From: Exobasidium rhododendri
Taxonomy: Eukaryota > Basidiomycota > Exobasidiomycetes > Exobasidiales > Exobasidiaceae
NCBI GenBank assembly: GCA_026210745.1
Contig: CP110630.1
Span: 6,324,001-6,388,000 of the forward strand
Direction: 5' to 3'
DNA length: 64,000 bases
Under the pieces are notes generated by a model, which saw only the letters and a list, made by a program, of their open reading frames with translations, did not search any database and was not told the origin of the DNA. This document shows positions 33,321-44,266 of this stretch, piece by piece; the first letter of the stretch is position 1, and every line of letters starts with the position of its first letter. Position numbers and translations under genes: made by a program.

Positions 33321-36300
33321 CTATTGCGAGCTAGCAGCCGTCATGGGAGTCTGTGCTTGGAAAGGCGATCGGTTTCCGAATCCAGCGCGAGTCAATTCTG
33401 GATTGACGTAGGCTTGTTCATAACTGGCAGGCTTTGGACTGGACTGCAATGGGGCTTGCTGTGGAGAGGCAGACGAAAAGGACAAATTAAGAATGGCCGC
33501 GGTCAGTTCTCCTGTTCCCTTCTGCCTGTCTAAGTCAAACCTTCGAGCAACTCACGTTCTGCAAGGACTCTACCCTGCTGTTGCTATCAGCATCTTGACC
33601 GGCAGTGAGGTCTTCAAAGGGCCTTGGACTGGAAGAAACATCCGTCAAAGCGGAAGTCGAAAAGGGGCCAAGCTTCTCCTCCCGTGGAGCACTGCCATTC
33701 GAGCGGTACTGTGGTGGTGGTGGTGGTGGTGTTGACACTACTGGGGCAGAAGATTGCGCACCTCCAGACTTGGAAGACGAGAAGAAAGACATGAACGTCT
33801 TTTTCTTCTTAATCGTTCCCGCGCTAGAAGCTTTGGTCGCCGAGCTGGCACTCCGAGGAGTAGGCCTTAATAGAGAGGCAACATTGTTGATCGGGTTTGG
33901 TCTACCTGCCAGTGTTGGTGTGGCACTGCCCAATTTGGAAGGCGAGGTCGACCTTGAGTTTTGATTTTCTACTATAAGTGGGGGTAGAGTGGGGAGAGAA
34001 GCCAGAGAAGGCGGACTAGACTTGACAGGCATCGCCTCCGGTGTGGTGACTGCAGAGAAGCCTTGCCTGTTCGATCCTCCATCACTAGAATAGGCAGCAA
34101 AAGCTCCTGGTTCGTGTGAAGAGGCAGAGGCTGTCGTGTTTGTATTCGTCGGCGATGGCACCTTGACGAGAGTCTGAGCGCTTTTCGGCTCGTCGAAGTT
34201 GAACGCACTGCTCCCATTCACTGTACCAGCACTGCCGTTGGTTTGAGGCGGCGTGTGAACCTTACCGTCTGCAGGCTGTACTGTCTGGTTTTGAGGGACA
34301 GGGCCTGCAGGGAGAGGTGGCGGGACGAAAGCATCGTCTGACTTGGTCTTGGAGTCCGAAGCTTGCTTGGAAGCCTTCTTGCCAAAGAAGGATCGTCTAC
34401 TCTTTGGTGCCGGTCTTTCCGTTACCTTGCTTGCTTTGTCGTCCAATTTCTCGATTGGCTTTCCCTGCTCCACTGCTGCCACGCCTTCCTTCTTATCCCT
34501 ACCCTTTAATTGCTCATTCACGACCGAGATGGCGCTCTTGTTAGAAGCACTCTGGTTCGACACACTGATGTTGGAGCCCGCTGGACTGACTTTCCGCTGT
34601 GCTGTAGTCATCGATGGCGAAGAAGGTAGGAGGGCAGCGGAAGCGTTCGCTTTCTCCCTTAGATTGTTGATGGACGGATTCGGCGTCACCTGTCGACTGG
34701 GTGCTCGACTACCGAAAGGGGTGCTTCTGCCTGACTTGATTGGCTTTGTCAATCCTTGCAATTCTGCCTCTGGGTTGTGCATCGACATCTGCAGTACACT
34801 TCTCTTGGGAAGAGAAGCGCTGCTAAAGGATGTCGCACGACTTTGAGGAGTGTTGCCGGGAAGACTGTTGCGGCCACCTTGGTCTGACAGGTACGGCCCA
34901 TCATTGCCTGCGGGAATACCGAAAGGATCGGAGAAATCTAAGCCTCGCTGGGGCAAGACTGGATACGGACCGTCACCCAGGCCCGTCATTGTACCTGTCG
35001 CCAGACCGTTGATCTTTCCTTTTTGACTGTAGGCAGGTGTGGTGGGAGTCGGCAAAGACTGCTGCGATTGAGAAAAGGCTGCGCGAGACTGTGGAAAAAA
35101 AGGGGAAGTGTAGAAGGATCGATGAAATCAGCAACATGCATCACGATGAAAAAAGGGGAAACGAGACGGTCATATCCCGCTTGCCAACTCACTGTCTCGA
35201 ATCGGACTTGGTCTGAGGTGCCATTGCGGGGACTGCCGCTTCTAGATGAACCTGCGATGGGGGAGCCACTTCGTCCCGTGCTTGTCGCAAAGGCTGGTTG
35301 AGGCATAGCCAGACCCGGATACTGCAGGCTGCTTTGACTATTGTTACTCGGAGTCGTTCCCAGATCCCCATTGCTGGCAGCCAGCATGCTCATCATGGAA
35401 GCTCTCCTCGTTTCAGGAGCAAGTGTGGAGTAGTTCTCAGGAGCCCTCAGTAGAGCCTCTGCAGCCAATTCAGATGCTAGCAGCTTCAATTGCCTGGTAT
35501 CCCTGAATCTTCTTTGTCTACCGGCGGACAAGGAAGCTTCTCTCAATTCGATGGATCTGCGGGCTGCAATTCGAGCCTGCTCTTCTTCTGTCATTTCGTC
35601 ACCGAGTTCTGCTAGTACTGTGTCGTCTTGCTCTGCTCCGTCGTTGGTATCATCGACAGTGCTGGACTTTCCCTTCAGTCCCTTTAACTTGCCCTTCTTC
35701 TTCTCCTTCTTCTCTTTACCCGCCGAGCCATTACCACCACCAAAGGTAAGAAAAGTCCTACGCTTGGTGACCTGACTGCTTGCCTTCGGTTCTTCTCCGT
35801 CGATGGACGGCGACAGTGTAGTGCTGTCTGGTGCGACCTCGGTAGTCTTGAGCGCATTCTCCGAAGAACTTGCTGCCTTCTTTGCCGAAGCTAGTACAAC
35901 TTCTGCAGCTTCCGATAGTAAGCCGTGACCTGCTCTGATTGGTGTATCTTCATGGGAACCACTCTTTGAAGCAGCGTCTTCAGTGATCTCATTCATTTCA
36001 CCAGAGCTGAAACGCAAATTCGAAGGTCTGCCAGTCTCATTTGGCGAGCGAGTGGAGGGTTGCTGTGATGCAGATTTCATTCGATGCGTTGGTCGTGGTG
36101 CTACAGCAGACGCAGAAGCAGCTTTTGCTGAAGCTTCCGCTAGTGCTCTCTGATGTGTTGCAAAGATGGGATCACCAATCGAAGACGACAGAGCCCGAGC
36201 CAATGCCGCTTTCGTACTTCCGGATGCCACCATCTCCTCCAATTCATACTCCTTCATGGTGGCCAGTGTCTCTTCCTCAGTTTTCTCGTAGGAGGGGGAG

Positions 36301-36827
36301 ATCTGTTCCATGAAAGGCTCATCTCCAGCGGCAAAATTCATCGGGGATGCCTTGAAGTTGACCCCACTCTTGTACTTTCCCTTGGGTCTGGCAAGCGCTG
36401 CTCGATCGAGCTTCGGTTTGGCAGGTGAGCTGTTAGAACCTCTGGTGGAGGTCGGTGAGAGTGGCTCTCCCAGATCGGTATTGTAGGAGCTACTCCTGCT
36501 GGTCAAACGTGCTAGCATGCTGCTCGACGTCGAACGTGCCCTGTTCCTGACTGGTCGACCTGGAGGACCAGTGTTCGAATATGCCTCCATGCCATTGCCC
36601 GATGGTGCGTCCCTGTCACCCGAATCACCTCTACTGTAGGATGGTGCTCGAAAGGAGGAGGAGGACCCTGATTTGGAATGCGTTCGATTACGGGTCATGT
36701 CGGTAGAACTGGAGCTGACCGTAGGGTCGATGAAAGCAGGACTTTGGTGGGGCTGGTAAGCTAAGGGCGTGTCATCGGGCTGTGCTTGCGACATTTCTCT
36801 GCTGCCGTGCGTTGACTCATGCAGCAT
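33321..36827 (-). CDS. Uncharacterised Ser-rich protein with basic patches, 3 exons, 1101 aa
   Basis: Exons are 36827-35193, 35088-33556 and 33458-33321; introns of 104 and 97 bp, both GTGAGT donors in phase 0. The product is largely disordered and Ser/Pro/Ala-rich. Three similar Lys/Arg-Phe patches recur (KRRTFLTFGG, RRSFFGKKAS, KKKKTFMSFF), each a short basic-aromatic cluster of the kind that can bind membranes. A predicted helical block (EEQARIAARRSIELREASL, then RRFRDTRQLKLLASELAAEA) is the most ordered-looking part. There is no signal peptide or transmembrane segment. I do not recognise the family. The terminal exon was added because the frame otherwise runs into the intron, and it gives a clean 45-residue end (SYEQAYVNPEL...AASSQ). 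Confidence 0.72.
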
Positions 36828-38903
36828 TGTTGTACCTCACTCTTCTTCTGTGTCGGCGTGGAAGATCGTGTTGGCCGCTGATAGAAGATTGTGGTACCTG
36901 ATGAACGAGTGGTCGAGGTGACGGTGTCAAGGAGCCTGCAAGAGGAGGGCGACTATTATCGGCACAGCGTTCGCTTAGTCTCTGAACTTTCCAAATGAGC
37001 GTGTTTTGTGATTGTTTTTTCCTCTTACCCCCCTTCGGTCTCTTGAGGCGTCAATGTAATCTGACTTTAGTGGGTTTTTTGCTAACGTGTTGGAGGCGAT
37101 CGGCCAAAGGGAAAAAGCCGGATATCGTACTGCCCCTGCAATCGGTTGTGCCTTCTGAAGTTGACAGTAGACAGCAAAGAGATTGGCAACTGGCAAAGGA
37201 AGAAAAGAAAAAGAGAGAGAGCGAGCGAGAGTGCGTGTGCGTGTGTATCTCTAACTACCTTTGTCGGTTACTGTAGTAATGAATGCAAAGGGGCGCACTA
37301 TGGATTATTGATTAGCAGTAGTGAAAACCGGGAACCCTTCCTTGCTCTGTCAATAGAGAGCCCCATAGCATTCCGATCTGGAGTTCAGTATTGTTTTTAC
37401 TAATTTTCGATTACTGCATCTCTTCGTACACAAAAAGGCACGCGATATTACTATTCAACGCGGTGCCTTGCCGAAATACTGCACAGCGAGGACAAAGTGG
37501 AAACAAATCACAATCTCGAAATCTAAGATAAATACAAATTGTGGAGAAGAAAAGCAAAAGACATGTATCTAGCTGTGAAGAGAAGGCTGAGAACGATGCC
37601 AACTATACCATGACGAGAACCCGTCCACACCAGGATGTCAAAGGAGGTGAAGCCAACGATGGGACCATGCCCAACAGTGACGAATAAAGAGGGACGAGGG
37701 CCCACGCTGGACGAAACGCGTGTCATCATCAAGCATACCGATGCGCGTGCCTTCCTTTCGGCAAATTTTGCGTCTATCCATCTGAACCCTATTGTGATCG
37801 ACTAGCGCATCTTCGTCTTGGCATTTGCTCTAGTCGAGCCGAGGGAGTGAAGTCGTGCAGGGGCGCCAAAGGACGGATCATGTCGAGATACGCCTATAAA
37901 TTTGGCAGTCAGTGATGGCGCTATTAGAACGATGGATGTCTCAGAGTGTTCGCATCGCTCTGCTTTGATTGGCTTGCATTCACAATTTGGAACGGCTGCG
38001 GTGTCCATCATCAGGACAGTCGAAGACAAGCGCCTAGATTTAATTGAGCGAGTGCAAGAAGAAGAGTTTTCGACAGCCTGCTCCCAGAGAAGATACTGTA
38101 CACATACCTAATTAGTGAGGTCCAGTCAGGTAGAGAACGGACAGGACCGATCTTCAAGATCTGCCGATCGTTATTCACCGGGGTAAAATTTATTTCAAGA
38201 CATTCTCCTTCTTGAGCGATGTGTGCACTTAGATTACCATAGGGTGTAAGCATCGCCACTATATAGCGGTCGTAGATGTGAGGTCCTACAGAGCTCGGAG
38301 CTAGGAAGTCTTAAGATGAAAAGACACAATGGTAGAGTAGAGCTGTCACTATGTTCTTCTAGACAGCTCTAGAATATCAGAGACACACACTTATACCTTC
38401 ATATGGTCTTGAGATCACGAAAGAATCTTTCCACTTATTTGCTTGATCTTCAACAGAAGTACGAAACTTGAGGCCTTCCTGGATCAGTGTCAAAGTCGAG
38501 TCGAGGAGAAGTGCAAAGTACCGCGGTGATACGGTGAGAGGGACTAACACCGCCGTGCTCATCTTGACCAGTAATTGCCCTCATGCAACTAACATCTACC
38601 TGTTGCATGTAAATGCAAGAGATGGGCATCGCCAGTCGTCTGTGTCGCTGAGCAGCACTATATACATTCTATGTAGACTTTACGTTCATCTGAAAACCAC
38701 CCTGCACAATCGCTTACACCGCCAAATCGGGGTCACCTGCGACCTCACGAAGATCGCAGCCATGGTAACAGTACTGTCGGCGCGGTCTTCGGCCGAGACA
38801 CTTCGAGCACTCACATTGTCACGCGAGGTTTTAAACCGGTTCTGTCGGGAACGGTAATTTCGGGTCAAAGCAAGATAGACAGTGAAAAGGAGAAGCTTCT
38901 AAT

Positions 38904-38909
38904 GCGGGG
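38904..38909 (+). promoter_or_regulatory. Mig1/CreA-like site upstream of ICL1
   Basis: GCGGGG preceded by a short A/T-rich run (ctaat), about 185 bp before the ICL1 start and 50 bp before its TATA box. This matches the known core of the fungal glucose-repression factor. Isocitrate lyase genes are commonly glucose-repressed, so the location makes sense; a six-base match can be chance. Confidence 0.35.
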
Positions 38910-38960
38910 TGGGAGGCTTTTGCATAGCGCGCATATCCGAGAAGGGGTAAAGGGAGAACA

Positions 38961-38967
38961 TATATAG
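38961..38967 (+). promoter_or_regulatory. TATA box of ICL1
   Basis: TATATAG 125 bp before the ICL1 ATG. A second weaker TATAA (38996-39000) lies closer to the start. Confidence 0.5.
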
Positions 38968-39091
38968 ACGCCCTGTGAAAAGTGGAGTGGGAGCATATAA
39001 GTGACCGATTGAGACAAGTTGTCAAAACAATTCTTTCTTTCCTTCCCACCCTCCTTCATCCCCCCTTTACTCACTCCATATTTTCATCATC

Positions 39092-40864
39092 ATGGGTTAT
39101 AGCGCCTCAGAAGAAGAGAAAATTTTCCAACAGGAAGTAGCAGCCGTCACAGAATGGTGGAAGGTGAGCTGCGATCTCCGAGAGGACCCTTCTTCTTGTA
39201 AAGGCTAATTCTTCTTTGTCCTCTTCTTCCGTGCATTGCAGTCGCCTCGATTTGCCAATACTCTGCGACCCTACACGCCTGAGCAGGTCGTCTCCAAAAG
39301 AGGTACCATTCCCCTCTCCTACCCTTCCAACATTCAAGCCAAGAAGTTGTACAAGCTGCTAGAGGGTCACTACAAGGCCCAAACACCTTCTCACACGTAC
39401 GGTGCTCTCGACCCCGTTCAAATCACCCAGATGGCAAAGTATCTGGAGACTGTCTACGTCTCTGGATGGCAATCATCCTCAACTGCCAGTTCGACCAATG
39501 AGGTGAGCTGGACCTGGCGGAATGAATGCCAAGTATGAATGCTGACGTCGTGCCCCTTTCCTGTTCAGCCCGGTCCAGACTTGGCAGACTACCCCTCCAA
39601 CACTGTCCCCAACAAAGTCGAGCATCTCTTCATGGCACAGCTCTTCCACGACCGCAAGCAACGTGAAGCCCGATCACGCATGTCGACTGATCAGAAGCAA
39701 AAGACACCCACAATTGACTACTTGCGACCGATCGTCGCTGATGCCGACACTGGTCATGGTGGTTTGACTGCCGTCATGAAGTTGACCAAGATGTTCGTAG
39801 AGAAGGGTGCGGCGGGAATTCACATTGAAGATCAAGCTCCCGGTACAAAGAAGTGCGGTCACATGGCAGGAAAAGTACTGGTACCTATCTCAGAGCACAT
39901 CAATCGACTCATTGCTATCCGACTACAATATGACATCATGGGTGTCGACAACTTAGTCGTCGCCAGGACTGATTCCGAAGCTGCAACCTTGATCACGACC
40001 AACGTCGATGAGCGAGACCACTCCTTCGTCCTTGGAACGACCAACAAAGACCTCGAGCCACTGGTCGACGTGATGAACAGAGCAGAACGAGAGGGTAAGA
40101 ACGGTGACGCTCTGCAAGCGATCGAGGACGACTGGACAAGCAAGGCCGGTCTTACTCTCTACACTGATGCTGTCATTGACCATCTCAAGAAGAAGGGAGG
40201 TGCCGGAGCGAACAAAGCCAGCGACTTTATCAAAGAAGCTCACCATGCAAGCAACGCCAAGGCTCGCGCTATTGCCAAGAAGTTCGGAGTAGACGAGAGC
40301 TCTGGTTTCTACTGGGATTGGGACGCTGCCAGGACTCGGGAAGGATACTACCAATACAGAGGAGGTACGCAATGTGCCGTCAATCGTGCCATTGCATTTG
40401 CACCCCATGCAGATCTCATCTGGATGGAGACAAAGTCACCTATTCTTGCTCAAGCCAAGGAGTTTGCGGAAGGTGTCCACGCCGCCGTTCCACATCAGTG
40501 GTTGGCATACAATCTGTCGCCCTCCTTCAATTGGGACGCCGCCAAGCTCAACACCGATCAGATGAAGTCTTACGTCTGGGATCTCGCGAAGCTCGGATTC
40601 GTATGGCAGTTCATCACTCTGGCCGGGCTACACTCCAACGCCTACATCAGTGATCAATTCTCAAAGCACTTTGCTACAGAGGGTATGAAAGCGTACGTCG
40701 AACAAGTGCAGAGGAAGGAGAGAGAGATAGGATGCGACGTCTTGACTCATCAGACTTGGAGTGGTGCCGACTTGGTCGACAACTCACTCAAGACGGTCAC
40801 CGGTGGTGTGTCCAGTACGGCCGCCATGGGCAAGGACAACACCGAAAGTCAATTCAAGCACTGA
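39092..40864 (+). CDS. ICL1: Isocitrate lyase, 3 exons, 542 aa
   Basis: Exons are 39092-39163, 39242-39502 and 39569-40864; introns of 78 and 66 bp in phase 0. The enzyme splits isocitrate into succinate and glyoxylate, the first step of the glyoxylate bypass needed for growth on acetate or fatty acids. The active-site signature [13 protein letters not shown] is present, as are [50 protein letters not shown] and [10 protein letters not shown]. Length matches fungal enzymes. The C-terminus is SQFKH, so there is no SKL-type peroxisome signal. The upstream region carries a TATA box and a Mig1/CreA-like site. Confidence 0.97.
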
Positions 40865-40868
40865 TTCA

Positions 40869-40878
40869 CCCCCCCCCC
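40869..40878 (+). repeat. C10 homopolymer in ICL1 3' UTR
   Basis: Ten consecutive C just past the ICL1 stop; a likely site of length error or variation. Confidence 0.8.
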
Positions 40879-41030
40879 ACTTCCTTTACATGTATAAAAA
40901 AGCAGCAGTAGTTGTAGTTTGACTCAAGTCAAGCTTCGCCTTCTGCCTACGATTTCGAGATGATGCACCACCTCCCGTCAATGATCATTATTATTCCACC
41001 ATCATCTACTGTTGTTCTACTGCTCCTTTG

Positions 41031-41060
41031 TGCATTCCTGCATTCCTGCATTCCTGCATT
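41031..41060. repeat. TGCATTCC tandem repeat, 3.75 copies
   Basis: Three perfect 8-bp units and a partial fourth, immediately beyond the stop of the thioesterase-like gene, in its probable 3' UTR. Confidence 0.85.
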
Positions 41061-41706
41061 ACAGCTTAGGACTACTTCCCTTGTCGAGCATGAACCTGTC
41101 CAGCTTGAGGCTGCTCAAACCTTCGTACAGTTCCTTGGGCATGGGCTTCACCGGCCGTCGAGTGTGCCGATCGACGAAAACATGGGTCGTCCTGACAATG
41201 CAGCAGGCCAGAGCATCTTTGGAAAGGTGCGTCAGCGGGGAAGGTGTTGGATCTCCTTCATTCTCACTTGACATGGATGACGATTTCGTATTGGTATTCT
41301 GTGGAGGAATCTCAAAGATGCCAACTTCATACGTGACGCTGCTACTTCCCAGCTGTATGACTCGAAGGCCCGTCTGAAGTCGATTCGGGAACGAAGCTGG
41401 TGCGTAGAAGTCTGCTGAGGAGCTTATGACCAAGCCTATGACAGAAGCCGCGGATGGTATAGTAGTAGGAGAAGGTGGAAGTGTCGACGAGTAAGCGGCC
41501 TTACTTGGTCCAGCGGCTGCCTCTGCCTGGTTCTTGGGATCTATCCCACAATGGTCTATGAGGTAGGTGTTGTTGATGCTGTCTGCTAAGAGTGGGTATA
41601 CGCTGTTGTTCAGATGTGAGTACATGTCGTTGTCAAGCCAGCGAGTGCTTTGATGCAGTCTGTATGGATAGTTCCAGAGCCTCCTTCCCACATCCTTGGC
41701 AGTCAT
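41059..41706 (-). CDS. HotDog-fold thioesterase-like protein, 215 aa
   Basis: An intronless frame from ATG 41706. The segment RWLDNDMYSHLNNSVY matches the 4HBT/HotDog acyl-CoA thioesterase core, with the Asp in the position of the usual catalytic acid and the H-x-N-N pair after it. Later parts (FPNRLQTGLRVIQLGSSSVTYEVGIF, then ACCIVRTTHVFVDRHTRRPVKPMP) fit the beta-strand layout of the fold. Members hydrolyse acyl-CoA thioesters; substrate is unknown. Two low-complexity inserts (Ser/Pro near 75, Ser/Thr/Asn near 145) enlarge the usual 140-residue domain. There is no clear targeting signal. Head to head with the GATA factor gene (220 bp). Confidence 0.82.
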   Translation of the reverse strand: MTAKDVGRRLWNYPYRLHQSTRWLDNDMYSHLNNSVYPLLADSINNTYLIDHCGIDPKNQAEAAAGPSKAAYSSTLPPSPTTIPSAASVIGLVISSSADFYAPASFPNRLQTGLRVIQLGSSSVTYEVGIFEIPPQNTNTKSSSMSSENEGDPTPSPLTHLSKDALACCIVRTTHVFVDRHTRRPVKPMPKELYEGLSSLKLDRFMLDKGSSPKL

Positions 41707-41926
41707 GTCTTTTGGCGGGAATTGCCGTGATGACGGTGGTGTGGGTAGTCAAATAAGAGGTAAGAGTGGATGCGGGGAAAGGATAGGAAGAACGCGAACT
41801 TTAATAGCAGCGTGCGACACTTTTAACAGTGATCTTCTCTCTCTCTCCCTCTCTCTCTTCAAAGATATCACCTGCACTTGCTACGACTGATCCTTCGAAA
41901 GGCGAGGCGAAGGGGGGTCTACAAGC

Positions 41927-44134
41927 ATGGCTCCGATGCCATTGACTGGGACCATCGGTACCACCTCTTCCCTGAAAGCGGGCGGGCAAAGCTCCTCTAG
42001 GCGATCGCTACCCGAGCCGGTCGTAAGCTTTCATCTGCCTACAGTCAAGCGCGCTCCTCCATTGCAGCTGGAGAAATCCAGCAGGAAGGGAAAGAACATT
42101 GCTTGGGAGGAAGCGGTCACGGAGACAAAGAAGGAAGAGCCAGACCTGACTATTGAGGCAAGGTGGGTGGTAGCGATGTGTACTTAATACGTGATCAATA
42201 GCTTACTTCTTCCATTGCCCAGTCTCGTCCTTTTGCAATCGCTGCGCCAGTCACGACTGGTTCACTTGACATCTCTCCTTCCGCACCTTTCTACTCGTCA
42301 TCGAACCTTGACCAAGTACCATTCATCGCCTCCTGACCATCCTTTTCCTGGCGGTCTCGATCCTTCCAAAACGCCACACAGCCTGATCCATCTTGGCAGG
42401 GCAGATGTGAGGACGGGTCCGCTCATCTTCGCAAAGACTCGATTCGGGGAAGTAAGGGTGGAAGGCGGCTTGGAAGATGCCAAAGGATCAGCACTACTCA
42501 AAGAGGCGGCAAAGGGCGGTAAAAAGGAAGGCGATCGATCGAAGTCCTCTTCAGTCTCTTCTAAAGCCAAGCAGCCGACAAAAGAGGGGAATGTAGTGCC
42601 TTCAGGAAGTAATCCTCCACCACCGCCTATCGATGACAAAGTGGTCCATGCTGTGAGCGCTGCTGCTCAAAAGGACCCTAAGCTTCAGACGCTGCTTCAC
42701 ACTGCTGCTAATGGAAAGGCGAATCCTGAAGAATTGAGGGAACTAGCCAAATTCATTTCCAGTGTCAGCGAGGGTCTCAAAAATGAGACTGCTACAGAGA
42801 TTCATCCCGCCCCTTCGAAAGCTGCTGCTAGTCCCTCCACTATGCCTCCTCCTGCTCGTGTCATTCCGCCTCCTCAACCAAAAACTCCTCCTTATCCGCC
42901 TATCATTACGGTTGAATATCGTGAAAATCCAAGTGCGAGATTCATCTTGCCCTTATGGAGGGGGTGTGCGGTGGAGTGTATCCTCCAAGGCGATGAAAGG
43001 ACAATCAAGGTGACCATGTTGCTACCTGCGATTGGGAGTACGGCAGCGACGAGATTCACGACGAACCGCAAAGGCAAAGAGACCAAAGACAAAGGAGAGG
43101 AGGAGGCAAGGGAAGTCTCGCCGCCAAAGATATCACCTATGAATCCACCTACGATCGAACAACTCACAGCACCGGCGCCTAAGGGAGCGGAGACGCATGC
43201 TGCGACTTGGAGTATATCTGGGGATGGAGATGCGCCTCTTCCTGATGGTGTATGGCATACCTTCAGCAGGATCGACGGGGCGAAAATGATTGTCAATGGC
43301 CAAGAGCTGCCCAGTAAGAAAGAAGCAACAGACGACAAGATTGTTGAGCAGTTCGTGGAGAAGCTTCGAGGGTGTACGCTGGACCTGCCTTACATTCCAC
43401 TGCTACAAGTAGCAAAAGGGTCGGTCCCTCGAGATCTGTCAGATCACTTGGTGGACAAGTTTGTACCGCGAATGCAGACACTAGTGAGTAAGCCCATCGT
43501 CAAACTTAAGCGAGGTGAGGCAGAGGACGAGGATGTGGAGATCGTTCGCGACACCAGCAAGAAGAGGGGATGGTCATCTTCTGCTGCGTTTACCACTGCT
43601 CGGGGTGGCGAAGAGAAGCGGAGGAAGAGCAGTGCAGCAGCCGGTAACAATAAAGGTGGCAGTGTGAAGCTGGGAGAGGGGCGACAACAACAGGAGGAAG
43701 AAGAGGAGGAGGGGGAAGAAAGTCTCATGTCGATTGGAGGGGAAGACACGGCCATACTGACTGCCTCTGGGAAGCCGAAGAGGAAGCGTCATGTTGCCAA
43801 GTACAATCCAGACGGTACGCTCAAATTGTGCCAAGCTTGTGCGACGAACTCCACTCCAATGTGGCGAAGGGGACCGGCAGGAAAGAGTACCCTTTGCAAT
43901 GCTTGCGGTGCTAAATGGAAGGTGGGGAGATTGGTGGTGCCGAGCGAGCTGCCCAGTCCGTCTGCCGCTATAGAGGAGAAAGAACCTGCGTCGTCGATAC
44001 CTTCGCCTATCAGAGCAGACAAGAAGGAAGAGAGAGAGGAAGAAGCGACCACTCAGACGACGACGACCAACACTGTCGCGGTGGAAGACAAGGAACCGCC
44101 TGCCGCTGCGGAGGATATCACAGCTGCATCCTGA
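41927..44134 (+). CDS. GATA-type zinc-finger transcription factor, 2 exons, 715 aa
   Basis: Exons are 41927-42162 and 42223-44134 with a 60-bp phase-2 intron (GTGGGT...CCCAG). A single GATA finger lies at residues 615-639 (CQAC, 18 residues, CNAC; core TPMWRRGPAGKSTLCNACG), the 18-residue-loop type seen in part of the fungal GATA family. A basic lead (KPKRKRHVAKYNPDG) precedes it and an acidic Thr-rich tail follows. The rest is Pro/Ser-rich linker plus a possibly folded middle part (residues 260-440). GATA factors bind WGATAR and control nitrogen, iron, light or mating genes; nothing here decides which. The N-terminal junction is the weakest part of the model: another frame also looks coding between 42223 and 42336. 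Confidence 0.82.
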
Positions 44135-44266
44135 TAGTACACCATCCTATCCTACACCCCGTATCTTTATCTGCACCATCATCACTTGCCTGTACTTTTA
44201 TAAATCATTATACTAACATCGTTCATCATCGTCTGTACAGTCTGAAGAGAAGAAAATGATCAAGGA

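Larger units (their letters stand above)
36828..39091. other. 2.26-kb intergenic region, divergent; ICL1 promoter at right end
   Basis: The longest gene-free stretch in the window, between opposite starts. Several short frames exist but none has an ATG, codon pattern or splice sites that I would defend. The last 200 bp hold a Mig1/CreA-like site and a TATA box for ICL1. No tRNA or repeat seen. Confidence 0.55.

Noticed and set aside
38468..38857. 129-residue plus-strand frame in the ICL1 promoter region
   Set aside because: It begins with a TTG rather than ATG, has no domain features and overlaps the promoter; likely chance.
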